From Natronosalvus halobius (GTDB lineage Archaea; Halobacteriota; Halobacteria; Halobacteriales; Natrialbaceae), in assembly GCF_024138145.1 (NCBI RefSeq), contig NZ_CP099997.1, positions 1,364,001-1,428,000 on the forward strand: a DNA stretch of 64,000 bases. Direction: 5' to 3'. Both the position numbers and the translations under genes were made by a program. The notes beneath the pieces are model-generated. The model saw nothing but the letters and a program-made list of their open reading frames with translations, did not search any database and had not been told where the DNA came from. Positions 57,508 to 64,000 of the stretch are shown here, piece after piece (positions within the stretch are counted from its first letter, which is position 1; every line of letters starts with the position of its first letter).

Positions 57508-57696
57508 TCACGCCTCCGTCGAGCTATCGTACAGCCGTTCGAACGCCCACTCGCCGCGGATCAGTTCGTCGACGCTCTCGGTGAGCGTAACCTCGCCGAA
57601 TACGGTCCCCCGATAGTACGCCATCTTCGAGTGGTTACGAAGGGTGGTTTCTTCAGTGTTGTTGCCTCGAAAACCGTCGAAAAATCCGGTTCTCAT
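57508..57696 (-). CDS. 62-residue protein overlapping the arcS stop
   Basis: The ATG overlaps the arcS stop codon (ATGA), suggesting coupling. The sequence starts MRTGFFDGFRGNNTEETTLR; a second start 24 codons in would give MAYYRGTVFGEVTLTESVDE, which looks like the better conserved part. No motif recognised. The shorter form of 38 residues is the alternative. Confidence 0.5.
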   Translation of the reverse strand: MRTGFFDGFRGNNTEETTLRNHSKMAYYRGTVFGEVTLTESVDELIRGEWAFERLYDSSTEA

Positions 57697-59456
57697 TTCT
57701 CCTGGACGTGGCGAATCTCACAGGCCACGCCGCGCGTGCTCTCGACCATCTCGCGGCCGAACATCTCGGCGCGACCGATACCGAAGGCCTTCGGTCCTTC
57801 GACGACGACCTCGTCGCCGACTCTGATGTCGTCGTCGGCGTCGACGACCCCCGGTGCCAGGACGCTTCCCTGCGGGACGAAGCCGTCGATCTCGAGGCGC
57901 TTCGTCGGCGCCTCGCTCTCGACCCAGCGTCTCGCGCCCTCGAGCGTGAACGACAGGGTGCCGTACTGGGGAACCATCGTCGCCAGTTGCGTCTCCTCGG
58001 AATCGGTATCCCGAATCTGGAGTCGCGGATAGTGACTCGTCGTCCGGAACTCGTCGAAGAGGTCGTCGCCGGCGCCGTCGCCGAGCAGGTAGTCCGCGAG
58101 CGCCCGGACGGTGTTGTGCTCGCGTTCGCGCTTCTGATAGGCGGACTCGCCTGAGAGGGCATCGCTCAGATTCGCCAGGGCCTCGTCGTCGGTCGGGTGG
58201 GCGCCACGATCGACCGTGTAGGTCACGTCGAGGTCGAGTTCGTCCTGGACGCGTTCGACGATGTCGCGGTAGCCCTCGTCGGGCACGTGGGCGACGATTC
58301 GCGGGTACGCATTTCGCTCGAGGTAGCGCCGGAGGACGCGGGCGACGAACCCTTTTTCGTCGGCGGACCACCGGCCCGTCACGACGGTATCGTAGTGCTG
58401 GGCCGGGTAGGTCGTCTCGAGTTCCTGGGGGACGACACCGATGGGCGAGGTCATCGAGACGAGGTGGGCGCGCCACTGGATCGCCCGGTGGAACTGGCTG
58501 TGGCTCTGGGACTCGCTGTAGGGTTTGCGGGCCGAGCAGGGCACGAGCACGAGCGGTGCGTCGAACCGGTTGCGGTAGCGGCTGGTCACCCGGTCGGCGA
58601 AGCGCTGGATCTCGACGCGTCTGAGGGTATCCTCGGTCGCCGCGTCGAGGTCCGCCTCCCGGAGGATGGGCGTTCGCTCCTCGAGATAGGTCCACTGCGC
58701 GTCGAGTTCGCGCATCGCGGCGGTGAGCCACTGTTCCTGGCGAGCCTGGCCCTCGACGTAGTCGCGCAGGCGGCCGTCCCGGATCCGCTGGCGAACGACC
58801 GCGAGTTCCGCGGCCAGGGCGTTCCGGTTGTGCTCGGCGCAGTCCGCTCGGGTGAACTCCTCGCGGGGACTCTGACAGGCCGGGCACGAACACGGCAACT
58901 CATCGAGGTCCTCGAGGAAGTACTCGCTCTCGGTGGTGAGGTACTTGCCCTGGGTACCCTTGATCGTTGCTCTGGCGGCGTCGAAGCAGTCGACGCCCGC
59001 GTAGGCGAGCAGGGCGACGTTCCGGGGGGTCGCGACGCCCGAAAAGACCAGTGCGGTGTCGGACGGGATGGCCTCTCGGACCGAGACCACGGCCTCGACG
59101 AGCGCGGCCCCGTGGCCGACGATGGATTGCACGTCGGAGACAGCGTAGGCGTCGGTTCCCTCGTCGGCGGGGCTGGCGCTCGAGATCACGGCAACGCTCG
59201 GGTAGGAGACGTCGGGGTAGTCGACGGCGAACGACTCGCGGACGGGTTCGGCCGTCCCACCGGGGAAACCGCGGTGGGGCAGGACGGTCAGCGAAGACTC
59301 GTCGCCGTCCGGAACCCTGCGGTCGGCCGCCCACAGCGAGCCGCCGTCCTGGAGCAGGTCGCCGACGAGTGCCGGGGTCGTCCGCGGCGTCTCGAGGCGG
59401 AGTTCGCCCAGGCGCGCGGCCCCGTCGCGCGCGTGGACTTCGAAGTAGTCGGTCAT
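57693..59456 (-). CDS. arcS: Archaeosine synthase ArcS (TgtA2)
   Basis: 587 residues. The N-terminal TGT-like barrel is retained (FSGVATPRNVALLAYAGVDC, FDAARATIKGTQGKY, Cys motif LPCSCPACQ near residue 190). The middle domain carries the ArcS signature LVLVPCSARKPYSESQSHSQ. The C-terminal PUA domain (about 510-585) has RRWVESEAPTKRLEIDGFVP and GDEVVVEGPKAFGIGRAEMF. It turns preQ0 at tRNA position 15 into archaeosine. The start MTDYFEVH is used; an ATG two codons upstream is possible. Confidence 0.92.
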   Translation of the reverse strand: MTDYFEVHARDGAARLGELRLETPRTTPALVGDLLQDGGSLWAADRRVPDGDESSLTVLPHRGFPGGTAEPVRESFAVDYPDVSYPSVAVISSASPADEGTDAYAVSDVQSIVGHGAALVEAVVSVREAIPSDTALVFSGVATPRNVALLAYAGVDCFDAARATIKGTQGKYLTTESEYFLEDLDELPCSCPACQSPREEFTRADCAEHNRNALAAELAVVRQRIRDGRLRDYVEGQARQEQWLTAAMRELDAQWTYLEERTPILREADLDAATEDTLRRVEIQRFADRVTSRYRNRFDAPLVLVPCSARKPYSESQSHSQFHRAIQWRAHLVSMTSPIGVVPQELETTYPAQHYDTVVTGRWSADEKGFVARVLRRYLERNAYPRIVAHVPDEGYRDIVERVQDELDLDVTYTVDRGAHPTDDEALANLSDALSGESAYQKREREHNTVRALADYLLGDGAGDDLFDEFRTTSHYPRLQIRDTDSEETQLATMVPQYGTLSFTLEGARRWVESEAPTKRLEIDGFVPQGSVLAPGVVDADDDIRVGDEVVVEGPKAFGIGRAEMFGREMVESTRGVACEIRHVQEK

Positions 59457-59541
59457 ATCCACACTCGAGCGCGGCGGGTGAAAGAGGCTGTCGATACGGG
59501 TCGAACGCCGGGACGTGAAAATCGTGGGTTGGGGGGGTGGC

Positions 59542-60006
59542 TTACTCGAGTTCGACGGTCACTTGCCCGTCGAAGGTGAGCATGATCGTCTGGGCGAGAC
59601 TGCCGAAGAGGGCCTTCCCGGTCCGGGAGCGCTTGCGGCCGACGAGGAAGATGTGATCGCAGCCGTGTTCCTCGGCGGCGTCGAGAATCGCCGTCGCCTC
59701 CGTGTTCGCGTCGACGATCTTCGGGACGACGGTGAAGTCGACCTCGCCCTCGACGGTCTCGAGTGCTTCCCGTGCCACTTGACCGGTATTGTAGAAGAGG
59801 CGGTTTTCGATCGTGTCCGTGCCGTAGGCGGCGACGTGAGCGTCGCTAACCTGGCCGATTGCCTCGCGTTCGGCGTCGACCTCGTCCGTCGTGGTCATGG
59901 GGAGCAAGACGAGTTCGGCGTCTGCCCCGGCGGCGAGTTCGCCGGCGGTCTCGAGCAGCGATCGATGTCGGTCCGTGTCGTCGACGACGACGAGTCCTGT
60001 GTTCAT
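59542..60006 (-). CDS. Universal stress protein (UspA)
   Basis: 154 residues: GLVVVDDTDRHRSLLETAGE, then ELVLLPMTTTDEVDAEREAI, DFTVVPKIVDANTEATAILD and FLVGRKRSRTGKALFGSLAQ. The Usp fold is clear, but the final loop has RKRSRTGKALFGS rather than the textbook G-x2-G-x9-G, so ATP binding is uncertain. A TATA-like tactttcac lies about 25-32 nt upstream. Divergent from the peptidase gene. Confidence 0.82.
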   Translation of the reverse strand: MNTGLVVVDDTDRHRSLLETAGELAAGADAELVLLPMTTTDEVDAEREAIGQVSDAHVAAYGTDTIENRLFYNTGQVAREALETVEGEVDFTVVPKIVDANTEATAILDAAEEHGCDHIFLVGRKRSRTGKALFGSLAQTIMLTFDGQVTVELE

Positions 60007-60219
60007 ATTCACAGATACGCTCGGGATTGTGAAAGTACTTGCGTGAATACACGACTCATGGGGGACAGTATCGTGCGTCTGTGACCGTCTCACGGGGTTG
60101 GGGAGAAGTGACACGATCGAATGAATCACGGAAATTCGTGTCAGAATTCACATATTAGGTGCCTGCCTGTCTCTCGCGCCAACCCAACGACTTTCTCGAT
60201 TCGAGTCCAGGTACCGGAT

Positions 60220-61608
60220 ATGACCACACCGACCGAACCGGACGACTCGAGTCGGCTCGAACGGGCGCTCGGGCGGGCCTGGTCCGACGACCGACCGTGG
60301 GCGCTGTTGACCGAACTCACCCAGCTCGAGAGCCGCATGGGCGGGTCGCCGGGCGAACGGGCAGCGGCCGACCTCGTCGCCGAGGCGTTCGAACGCGTCG
60401 GTGTGACGAACGTCGGTCTCGAGTCGTTTCCGATCCAGTACTGGGAACGCGGAGAGACGACGTTCGTCGTTACCGAACCCGTCGAGCGCGAGTTCGAGGC
60501 GCTCGCGCTCCCGTACGCCCCGGCTGCGGACCTCGAGGCGCCGCTGGTCGATGTCGGCTACGGAACCCCGGAGGAGATCGACGCCGCTGGCGAGACCGTC
60601 GAGGGAGCCATCGTCGTCGCGAGCACGACCACCCCGGCCGGCCAGCGGTTCGTCCACCGCATGGAGAAGTTCGGTCATGCCGTCGACGCCGGCGCGCGGG
60701 GGTTCGTCTTCGCCAACCACGTTCCCGGTCAACTGCCGCCGACCGGGTCGTTACGGTTCGACCGTGAGGCGGCCATCCCCGGAATCGGCGTCAGCGCGGA
60801 GACCCACGACTGGTTGACGGAGTACGCCGATTCGCCGGTGGCTGGTGCGGACGAATCCGCGACGGCCCGGGCCAGCCTCCGCGTCGAGGCGACGACCATG
60901 GACGGCTCGAGCCAGAACGTCGTCGGCACCCTCGGCCCGGATACCGACGACGAACTCCTCCTGCTCGCTCACTACGACGCCCACGACATCGCCGAAGGGG
61001 CCCTCGACAACGGTTGTGGGGTCGCGACGATCCTCGGTGCCGCCTCGATTCTCGCCGCCGTCGAGTCGGATCTCGGGTGTCGGGTCCGCGTCGCGGCCGT
61101 CGGCTGCGAGGAGATTGGACTACTGGGCGCCGAAGCCCTGGCCGAGCGCCTCGACCTCGAGTCCGTCCGCGCCGTCGTCAACGTCGACGGGGCTGGCCGG
61201 TTCCGGAACCTGCAGGCGTACTCCCACGCCTCCGACCCGTTGCAAGCCCTGGCGACCGAAATCGGGGAACGCTACGGCCAGCCCGTCGTTCACGAGACCG
61301 ATCCACACCCGTTCAGCGACCACTGGCCGTTCCTCCGGGCCGGCGTGCCCACCCTCCAGTTACACAGCGAACCGTCCAGCGGCGGCGAGCGAGGGCGCGG
61401 CTGGGGGCACACGGCTGCCGATACCCGCGACAAGGTCGACCCGCGAAACGTTCGAACGCACGCCATGCTCGCGGCAGTCCTGGTTCGCACACTCTCGAGG
61501 CGAACCCCGCCACGAATCGACGCCGCGGATCTCCAGGAGGCGTTTCGAGAACTGCACTACGAACCGGGGATGCGCGCGTCGGATACCTGGCCTCGCGCCT
61601 GGGATTGA
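60220..61608 (+). CDS. M28-family metallopeptidase
   Basis: 462 residues. N-terminal helical lid (about 10-60), a PA-domain-like insert (about 90-215: PLVDVGYGTPEEIDAAGETV, GARGFVFANHVPG), and the M28 core: DELLLLAHYDAHDIAEGALD (His and Asp ligands), DNGCGVATILGAASIL, GCEEIGLLGAEALAERL (Glu pair), VVNVDGAGRFRN and GRGWGHTAADTRDKV (last His). No signal peptide, so cytoplasmic. Aminopeptidase or carboxypeptidase activity is expected; specificity unknown. The start at MTTPTEPD avoids an atypical extension. Confidence 0.87.
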   Translation: MTTPTEPDDSSRLERALGRAWSDDRPWALLTELTQLESRMGGSPGERAAADLVAEAFERVGVTNVGLESFPIQYWERGETTFVVTEPVEREFEALALPYAPAADLEAPLVDVGYGTPEEIDAAGETVEGAIVVASTTTPAGQRFVHRMEKFGHAVDAGARGFVFANHVPGQLPPTGSLRFDREAAIPGIGVSAETHDWLTEYADSPVAGADESATARASLRVEATTMDGSSQNVVGTLGPDTDDELLLLAHYDAHDIAEGALDNGCGVATILGAASILAAVESDLGCRVRVAAVGCEEIGLLGAEALAERLDLESVRAVVNVDGAGRFRNLQAYSHASDPLQALATEIGERYGQPVVHETDPHPFSDHWPFLRAGVPTLQLHSEPSSGGERGRGWGHTAADTRDKVDPRNVRTHAMLAAVLVRTLSRRTPPRIDAADLQEAFRELHYEPGMRASDTWPRAWD

Positions 61609-61645
61609 GACAGGGCGCTCCCCCGAAACCGGTCGGGGACGCCGA

Positions 61646-62284
61646 TCAGGCGTCCGGAGCACCCTCGAGAATCGCCACCCCACTCGAGGCGCCGATTCGC
61701 TCGGCGCCGGCGTCGATCATATCCAGTGCTTCCTCGTAGCTCCCAACCCCGCCGCTCGCCTTGACGGGGAGGTACTCGCTCATTAACTCGACATCCTCGA
61801 CGGTGGCCCCGCCATCGGCGAATCCGGTCGACGTCTTGACCATCGCCGCGTCGGCCGCCTTCGCCGCCTCACAGGCCGTGCGCTTCTCCTCGTCGGTCAG
61901 GAGCGCCGTCTCGATGATCACCTTGACGGGGATGGGGACGGCCGCGACCAGTTCCTCGAGTTCGGCCTCGACCGCGTCCGTCTCGCCGGCTTGCAGGAGT
62001 CCGACGTTGATCACCACGTCCAGTTCGTCGGCGCCGGCCTTCCAGGCGAGTTCGCCCTCGAGGTGTTTCACCTCGTGGCCGTGCTGGCCGTGCGGGAAGC
62101 CGATGACGGTCGCGAGCGTGACGTCCGGGTGGGTTTCGGCGGCATCTCCGACCGCGTACGGCGGAATGCAGGCGTTCATTCCGTGTTCTGCAGCCTCGTC
62201 CAGGACGCGTTCGACGTCCGACGGCGTCGTCTCGGGGCCGAGGACGGTGTGGTCGATCAGGGGTGCGAGTTCGCTGTGGTCCAT
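61646..62284 (-). CDS. deoC: Deoxyribose-phosphate aldolase
   Basis: 212 residues. [57 protein letters not shown] (catalytic Asp), [20 protein letters not shown] and Schiff-base Lys in [20 protein letters not shown], then [16 protein letters not shown]. All key residues present. It splits 2-deoxyribose-5-phosphate to glyceraldehyde-3-phosphate and acetaldehyde in nucleoside salvage. Convergent with the M28 peptidase gene. Confidence 0.93.
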   Translation of the reverse strand: MDHSELAPLIDHTVLGPETTPSDVERVLDEAAEHGMNACIPPYAVGDAAETHPDVTLATVIGFPHGQHGHEVKHLEGELAWKAGADELDVVINVGLLQAGETDAVEAELEELVAAVPIPVKVIIETALLTDEEKRTACEAAKAADAAMVKTSTGFADGGATVEDVELMSEYLPVKASGGVGSYEEALDMIDAGAERIGASSGVAILEGAPDA

Positions 62285-62356
62285 ACCGGCCCGACTCGCT
62301 CGTGGGATAAAAAGGCGCCCGGTAGTGGGCGGGCTGCGGGTCGAGGTTTGTGGCAG

Positions 62357-62857
62357 TTACCTCGAAATGTCGACCTCGAGGTCGTCGCGTTCGACGGCCA
62401 GCCGGAACGTGGGGACCGTCCGATACTCGACCTCGACGACGTCCTTGCGCCGGAGGCTCTGAAGGCCGGATCGGACCTCATCGACGTCGGGGTCGACGTC
62501 GAACGAGTCCCGGAGGGCGTGGAGGACGGCGACGACGCTCTGGGAACGCTCCTCGGGTCCAGCGAGCACCTCGACGATTTGCGCCTGGAGTTCGGGGACG
62601 CGGATCCGCGAGGGCGGACCCTCGCCTTCCTCGCTGACGACGCCGGGTTCGACATCGACCAGGTCTGCCGCCTCGGGGGTCGCCCGAATCAGGCTGTTGT
62701 CGTCCCGGAAGTAGTACTCACCCAGTTCGTTCTCGAGGAACTGGTGGACCTCGCTCCCGCTCTCGAGGTTCCACCGATCCTGCAACTCGCTGTTTTTCGT
62801 CGGCTGTAGCTCCACCACGTCCGCCAGTCGATCGCGAGCGTCCTCGGAGAGCGTCAT
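62357..62857 (-). CDS. DUF5797 haloarchaeal protein
   Basis: 166 residues: LSEDARDRLADVVELQPTKN, SELQDRWNLESGSEVHQFLE, YYFRDDNSLIRATPEAADLV (winged-helix-like N-terminal domain) and, in the second half, RVPELQAQIVEVLAGPEERS with VAVLHALRDSFDVDPDVDEV and DVVEVEYRTVPTFRLAVERD. Two helix-turn-helix-like halves suggest a regulator, but no function is established. Widely conserved in haloarchaea. Confidence 0.8.
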   Translation of the reverse strand: MTLSEDARDRLADVVELQPTKNSELQDRWNLESGSEVHQFLENELGEYYFRDDNSLIRATPEAADLVDVEPGVVSEEGEGPPSRIRVPELQAQIVEVLAGPEERSQSVVAVLHALRDSFDVDPDVDEVRSGLQSLRRKDVVEVEYRTVPTFRLAVERDDLEVDISR

Positions 62858-63010
62858 CCTCGTATCACCTCGACGTACGGGCGTCCGCTATTTTTGCGTT
62901 GCGTCACGGGGACGAGGCCCGAGGGTGACCGCTGTGTCGGCCGATACGACGCGAACAGCATGAGTTCGAAACGAGAACGGTCAAGGGGCACAGTACGCGT
63001 ACGCCCCCAC

Positions 63011-63047
63011 TGTGTTCAATACTATAAAATATATAGTAATACCACAC
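63011..63047. promoter_or_regulatory. AT-rich palindrome with TATA-like core
   Basis: Inner arms actata (63021-63026) and tatagt (63032-63037) flank aaata; outer parts tgtgtt-aat and att-accacac are partly complementary. It stands out from GC-rich surroundings and could be a bidirectional promoter core or an operator. It is about 165 bp before the DUF5797 start, too far for a simple leaderless promoter. Confidence 0.5.
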
Positions 63048-63129
63048 AGGACTCCAAATCGGTCGGCTGTCACACCGAGCAATTCCGAAGTTCAGAGCAT
63101 CCGAGGTTTGGAGAATTCGGTATTCAGAA

Positions 63130-63165
63130 TCCGGGCTACGGCTCGAGTTGTCCAGATAGCCCGGA
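63130..63165 (-). terminator. Hairpin immediately after the agmatinase-family stop
   Basis: tccgggcta (63130-63138) pairs with tagcccgga (63157-63165), a 9-bp stem abutting the stop codon at 63166. An imperfect copy, ctacggctcgag/ctacgactcgag, overlaps the stem and the gene end. No strong T-run. Confidence 0.45.
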
Positions 63166-64000
63166 CTACGACTCGAGCGCGTCGACGCGCGAGAAGACGA
63201 ACTCCCGGAGCAACTTCCCGGCCAGCGAGGCGGCCTGTCCGTCGTCGCGGTCGTTGACCTCCACCGCGTCGAATCCGGTAGCTTGTGGTGCGACAGTCCG
63301 CACGACGTCGCGCATCGTCGGGGGCTCGAGGCCGAACGGCTCCATCGTCCCCGTGCCCGGCGCGTAGGCCGGGTCGGCGCCGTCGATGTCGACGCTGAGG
63401 TACGCCTCCCGACCCTCGAGGCGGTCCTCGAGTTGGGGGACGAACGCCGGCACGTCCTCTGGAGCGACGACGGTCACGTCGTCCTCGCTCGCGCGCTGCC
63501 ACTCCTCTTCGCTCCCCGTCCGCGCGCCGAGGATGATCGCCTCCTGGACGTCGATGTCGGGTGCGTCGTCGTAGTCGTCAGGATCGAGGATGCGGCGGGT
63601 CACGCAGGCGTGACTGAGCGGATTGCCGTCGTACTCGCTTCGCAAGTCGAGGTGGGCGTCCAGGCAGACGAAGACGTCCGGATCGACCGCGCCCGCACCC
63701 GCCGCCGAGACGGTGTGTTCGCCGCCGAGCATCAGGGGGACGGCGTCGTCCCAGTGGACGTCCCTGAGAGTGCCCTCCAGGAACTCGAGGTACTCGTCTA
63801 CTGCGTCCCAGGCGTGCACATCGCCCGCGTCGTGGACGGCGCAGTCGGTGAATCGACGGCCCGTCCGGTGGTCGTAGTCGTCGAACGTCTCCGAAAAATG
63901 GCGGATGCGTCGGGGGCCGAAGCGGGTCCCCGGCGCGAAGGTCGTCGATGCATCGAGGGGCGCACCGACGACCACGAAGTTCGCCTCCGTTCGATCGGCG
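63166..64000 (-). CDS. speB: Agmatinase/arginase (ureohydrolase) family, 5' truncated by window edge
   Basis: Reading continues past the right edge, so the N terminus is missing. About 277 codons are seen. Mn-binding motifs: LMLGGEHTVSAAGA, VFVCLDAHLDLRSEYDGN (D-A-H-x-D) and AYLSVDIDGADPAYAPGTGT (D-x-D-x2-DP). These are the full ureohydrolase set. In archaea this gene usually serves agmatinase for polyamine synthesis or agmatine removal, often near the eIF5A gene; arginase is the alternative. A terminator-like hairpin follows the stop. Confidence 0.9.
   Translation of the reverse strand, partial: ADRTEANFVVVGAPLDASTTFAPGTRFGPRRIRHFSETFDDYDHRTGRRFTDCAVHDAGDVHAWDAVDEYLEFLEGTLRDVHWDDAVPLMLGGEHTVSAAGAGAVDPDVFVCLDAHLDLRSEYDGNPLSHACVTRRILDPDDYDDAPDIDVQEAIILGARTGSEEEWQRASEDDVTVVAPEDVPAFVPQLEDRLEGREAYLSVDIDGADPAYAPGTGTMEPFGLEPPTMRDVVRTVAPQATGFDAVEVNDRDDGQAASLAGKLLREFVFSRVDALES

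Larger units (their letters stand above)
62858..63165. other. 308-bp intergenic region with AT-rich palindrome and agmatinase terminator
   Basis: Between the DUF5797 start and the agmatinase-like stop. It holds the strongly AT-rich imperfect palindrome at 63011-63047 and a hairpin at 63130-63165 directly after the agmatinase gene. No coding signal. Confidence 0.6.

Overview
The window looks like a stretch of haloarchaeal chromosome. GC is high, proteins are strongly acidic, 'ctcgag' is extremely frequent, many genes have a TATA-like box 27-34 nt before the start codon (leaderless promoters), and many families are haloarchaeal (HalX, HalOD1, DUF5797, SAMP1, archaeosine synthase, archaeal GatD). 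The style of several proteins suggests Natrialbales, but that is inference. I see no rRNA, CRISPR array, transposase or integrase. One tRNA gene, tRNA-Gly(UCC), is present.

Layout. 1-10 kb: the tail of a TadC/FlaJ-type membrane protein, small conserved haloarchaeal proteins, a methyltransferase, an epimerase-like SDR, tRNA-Gly beside a tRNA-derived palindrome, an alpha/beta hydrolase, a dioxygenase/esterase pair resembling bacterial MhqO/MhqD, a cupredoxin lipoprotein and a DUF3267 metallopeptidase. 10-24 kb: SDR, LysE exporter, PAP2 phosphatase, a membrane-tethered double winged-helix regulator, topoisomerase I (topA), an ABC-2 exporter, a convergent HalX response regulator and histidine kinase, and truD. 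24-31 kb: a core informational cluster (DUF2103, L37Ae, rpoP, pcc1, membrane protein, prefoldin beta, DUF3194), then hflX, a J-domain protein, HalOD1 and an EamA transporter. 31-39 kb: SRPBCC, Lrp/AsnC, Gfo/Idh/MocA, glutaredoxin, a Tat lipoprotein, a sugar nucleotidyltransferase and small regulators. 39-45 kb: a pabB-pabA-pabC operon, a helix-hairpin-helix protein and aroE, so chorismate-linked genes sit close together. 45-52 kb: a Na+/Ca2+ exchanger, a second histidine kinase, a K+ channel divergent from two membrane TrkA-C-like proteins, and SAMP1. 52-64 kb: GNAT, gatD, universal stress proteins, a PiT phosphate transporter, arcS, an M28 peptidase, deoC, DUF5797 and an agmatinase-family gene cut by the window edge.

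The most unusual structural signal is the abundance of short tandem repeats (periods 16-36 bp) between genes. At least five begin inside the last codons of a gene, so every unit carries a copy of the stop codon. The best candidates for an undescribed system are the membrane-tethered DNA-binding protein with a glycosylation-rich hendecad stalk (12289-14130) and the split channel/RCK locus (47457-51276). Also worth checking are the cysteine-free L37Ae, a cupredoxin with Gln at the usual Met axial position, a tRNA-3'-end palindrome next to tRNA-Gly, and two perfect palindromes upstream of regulatory or GTPase genes.
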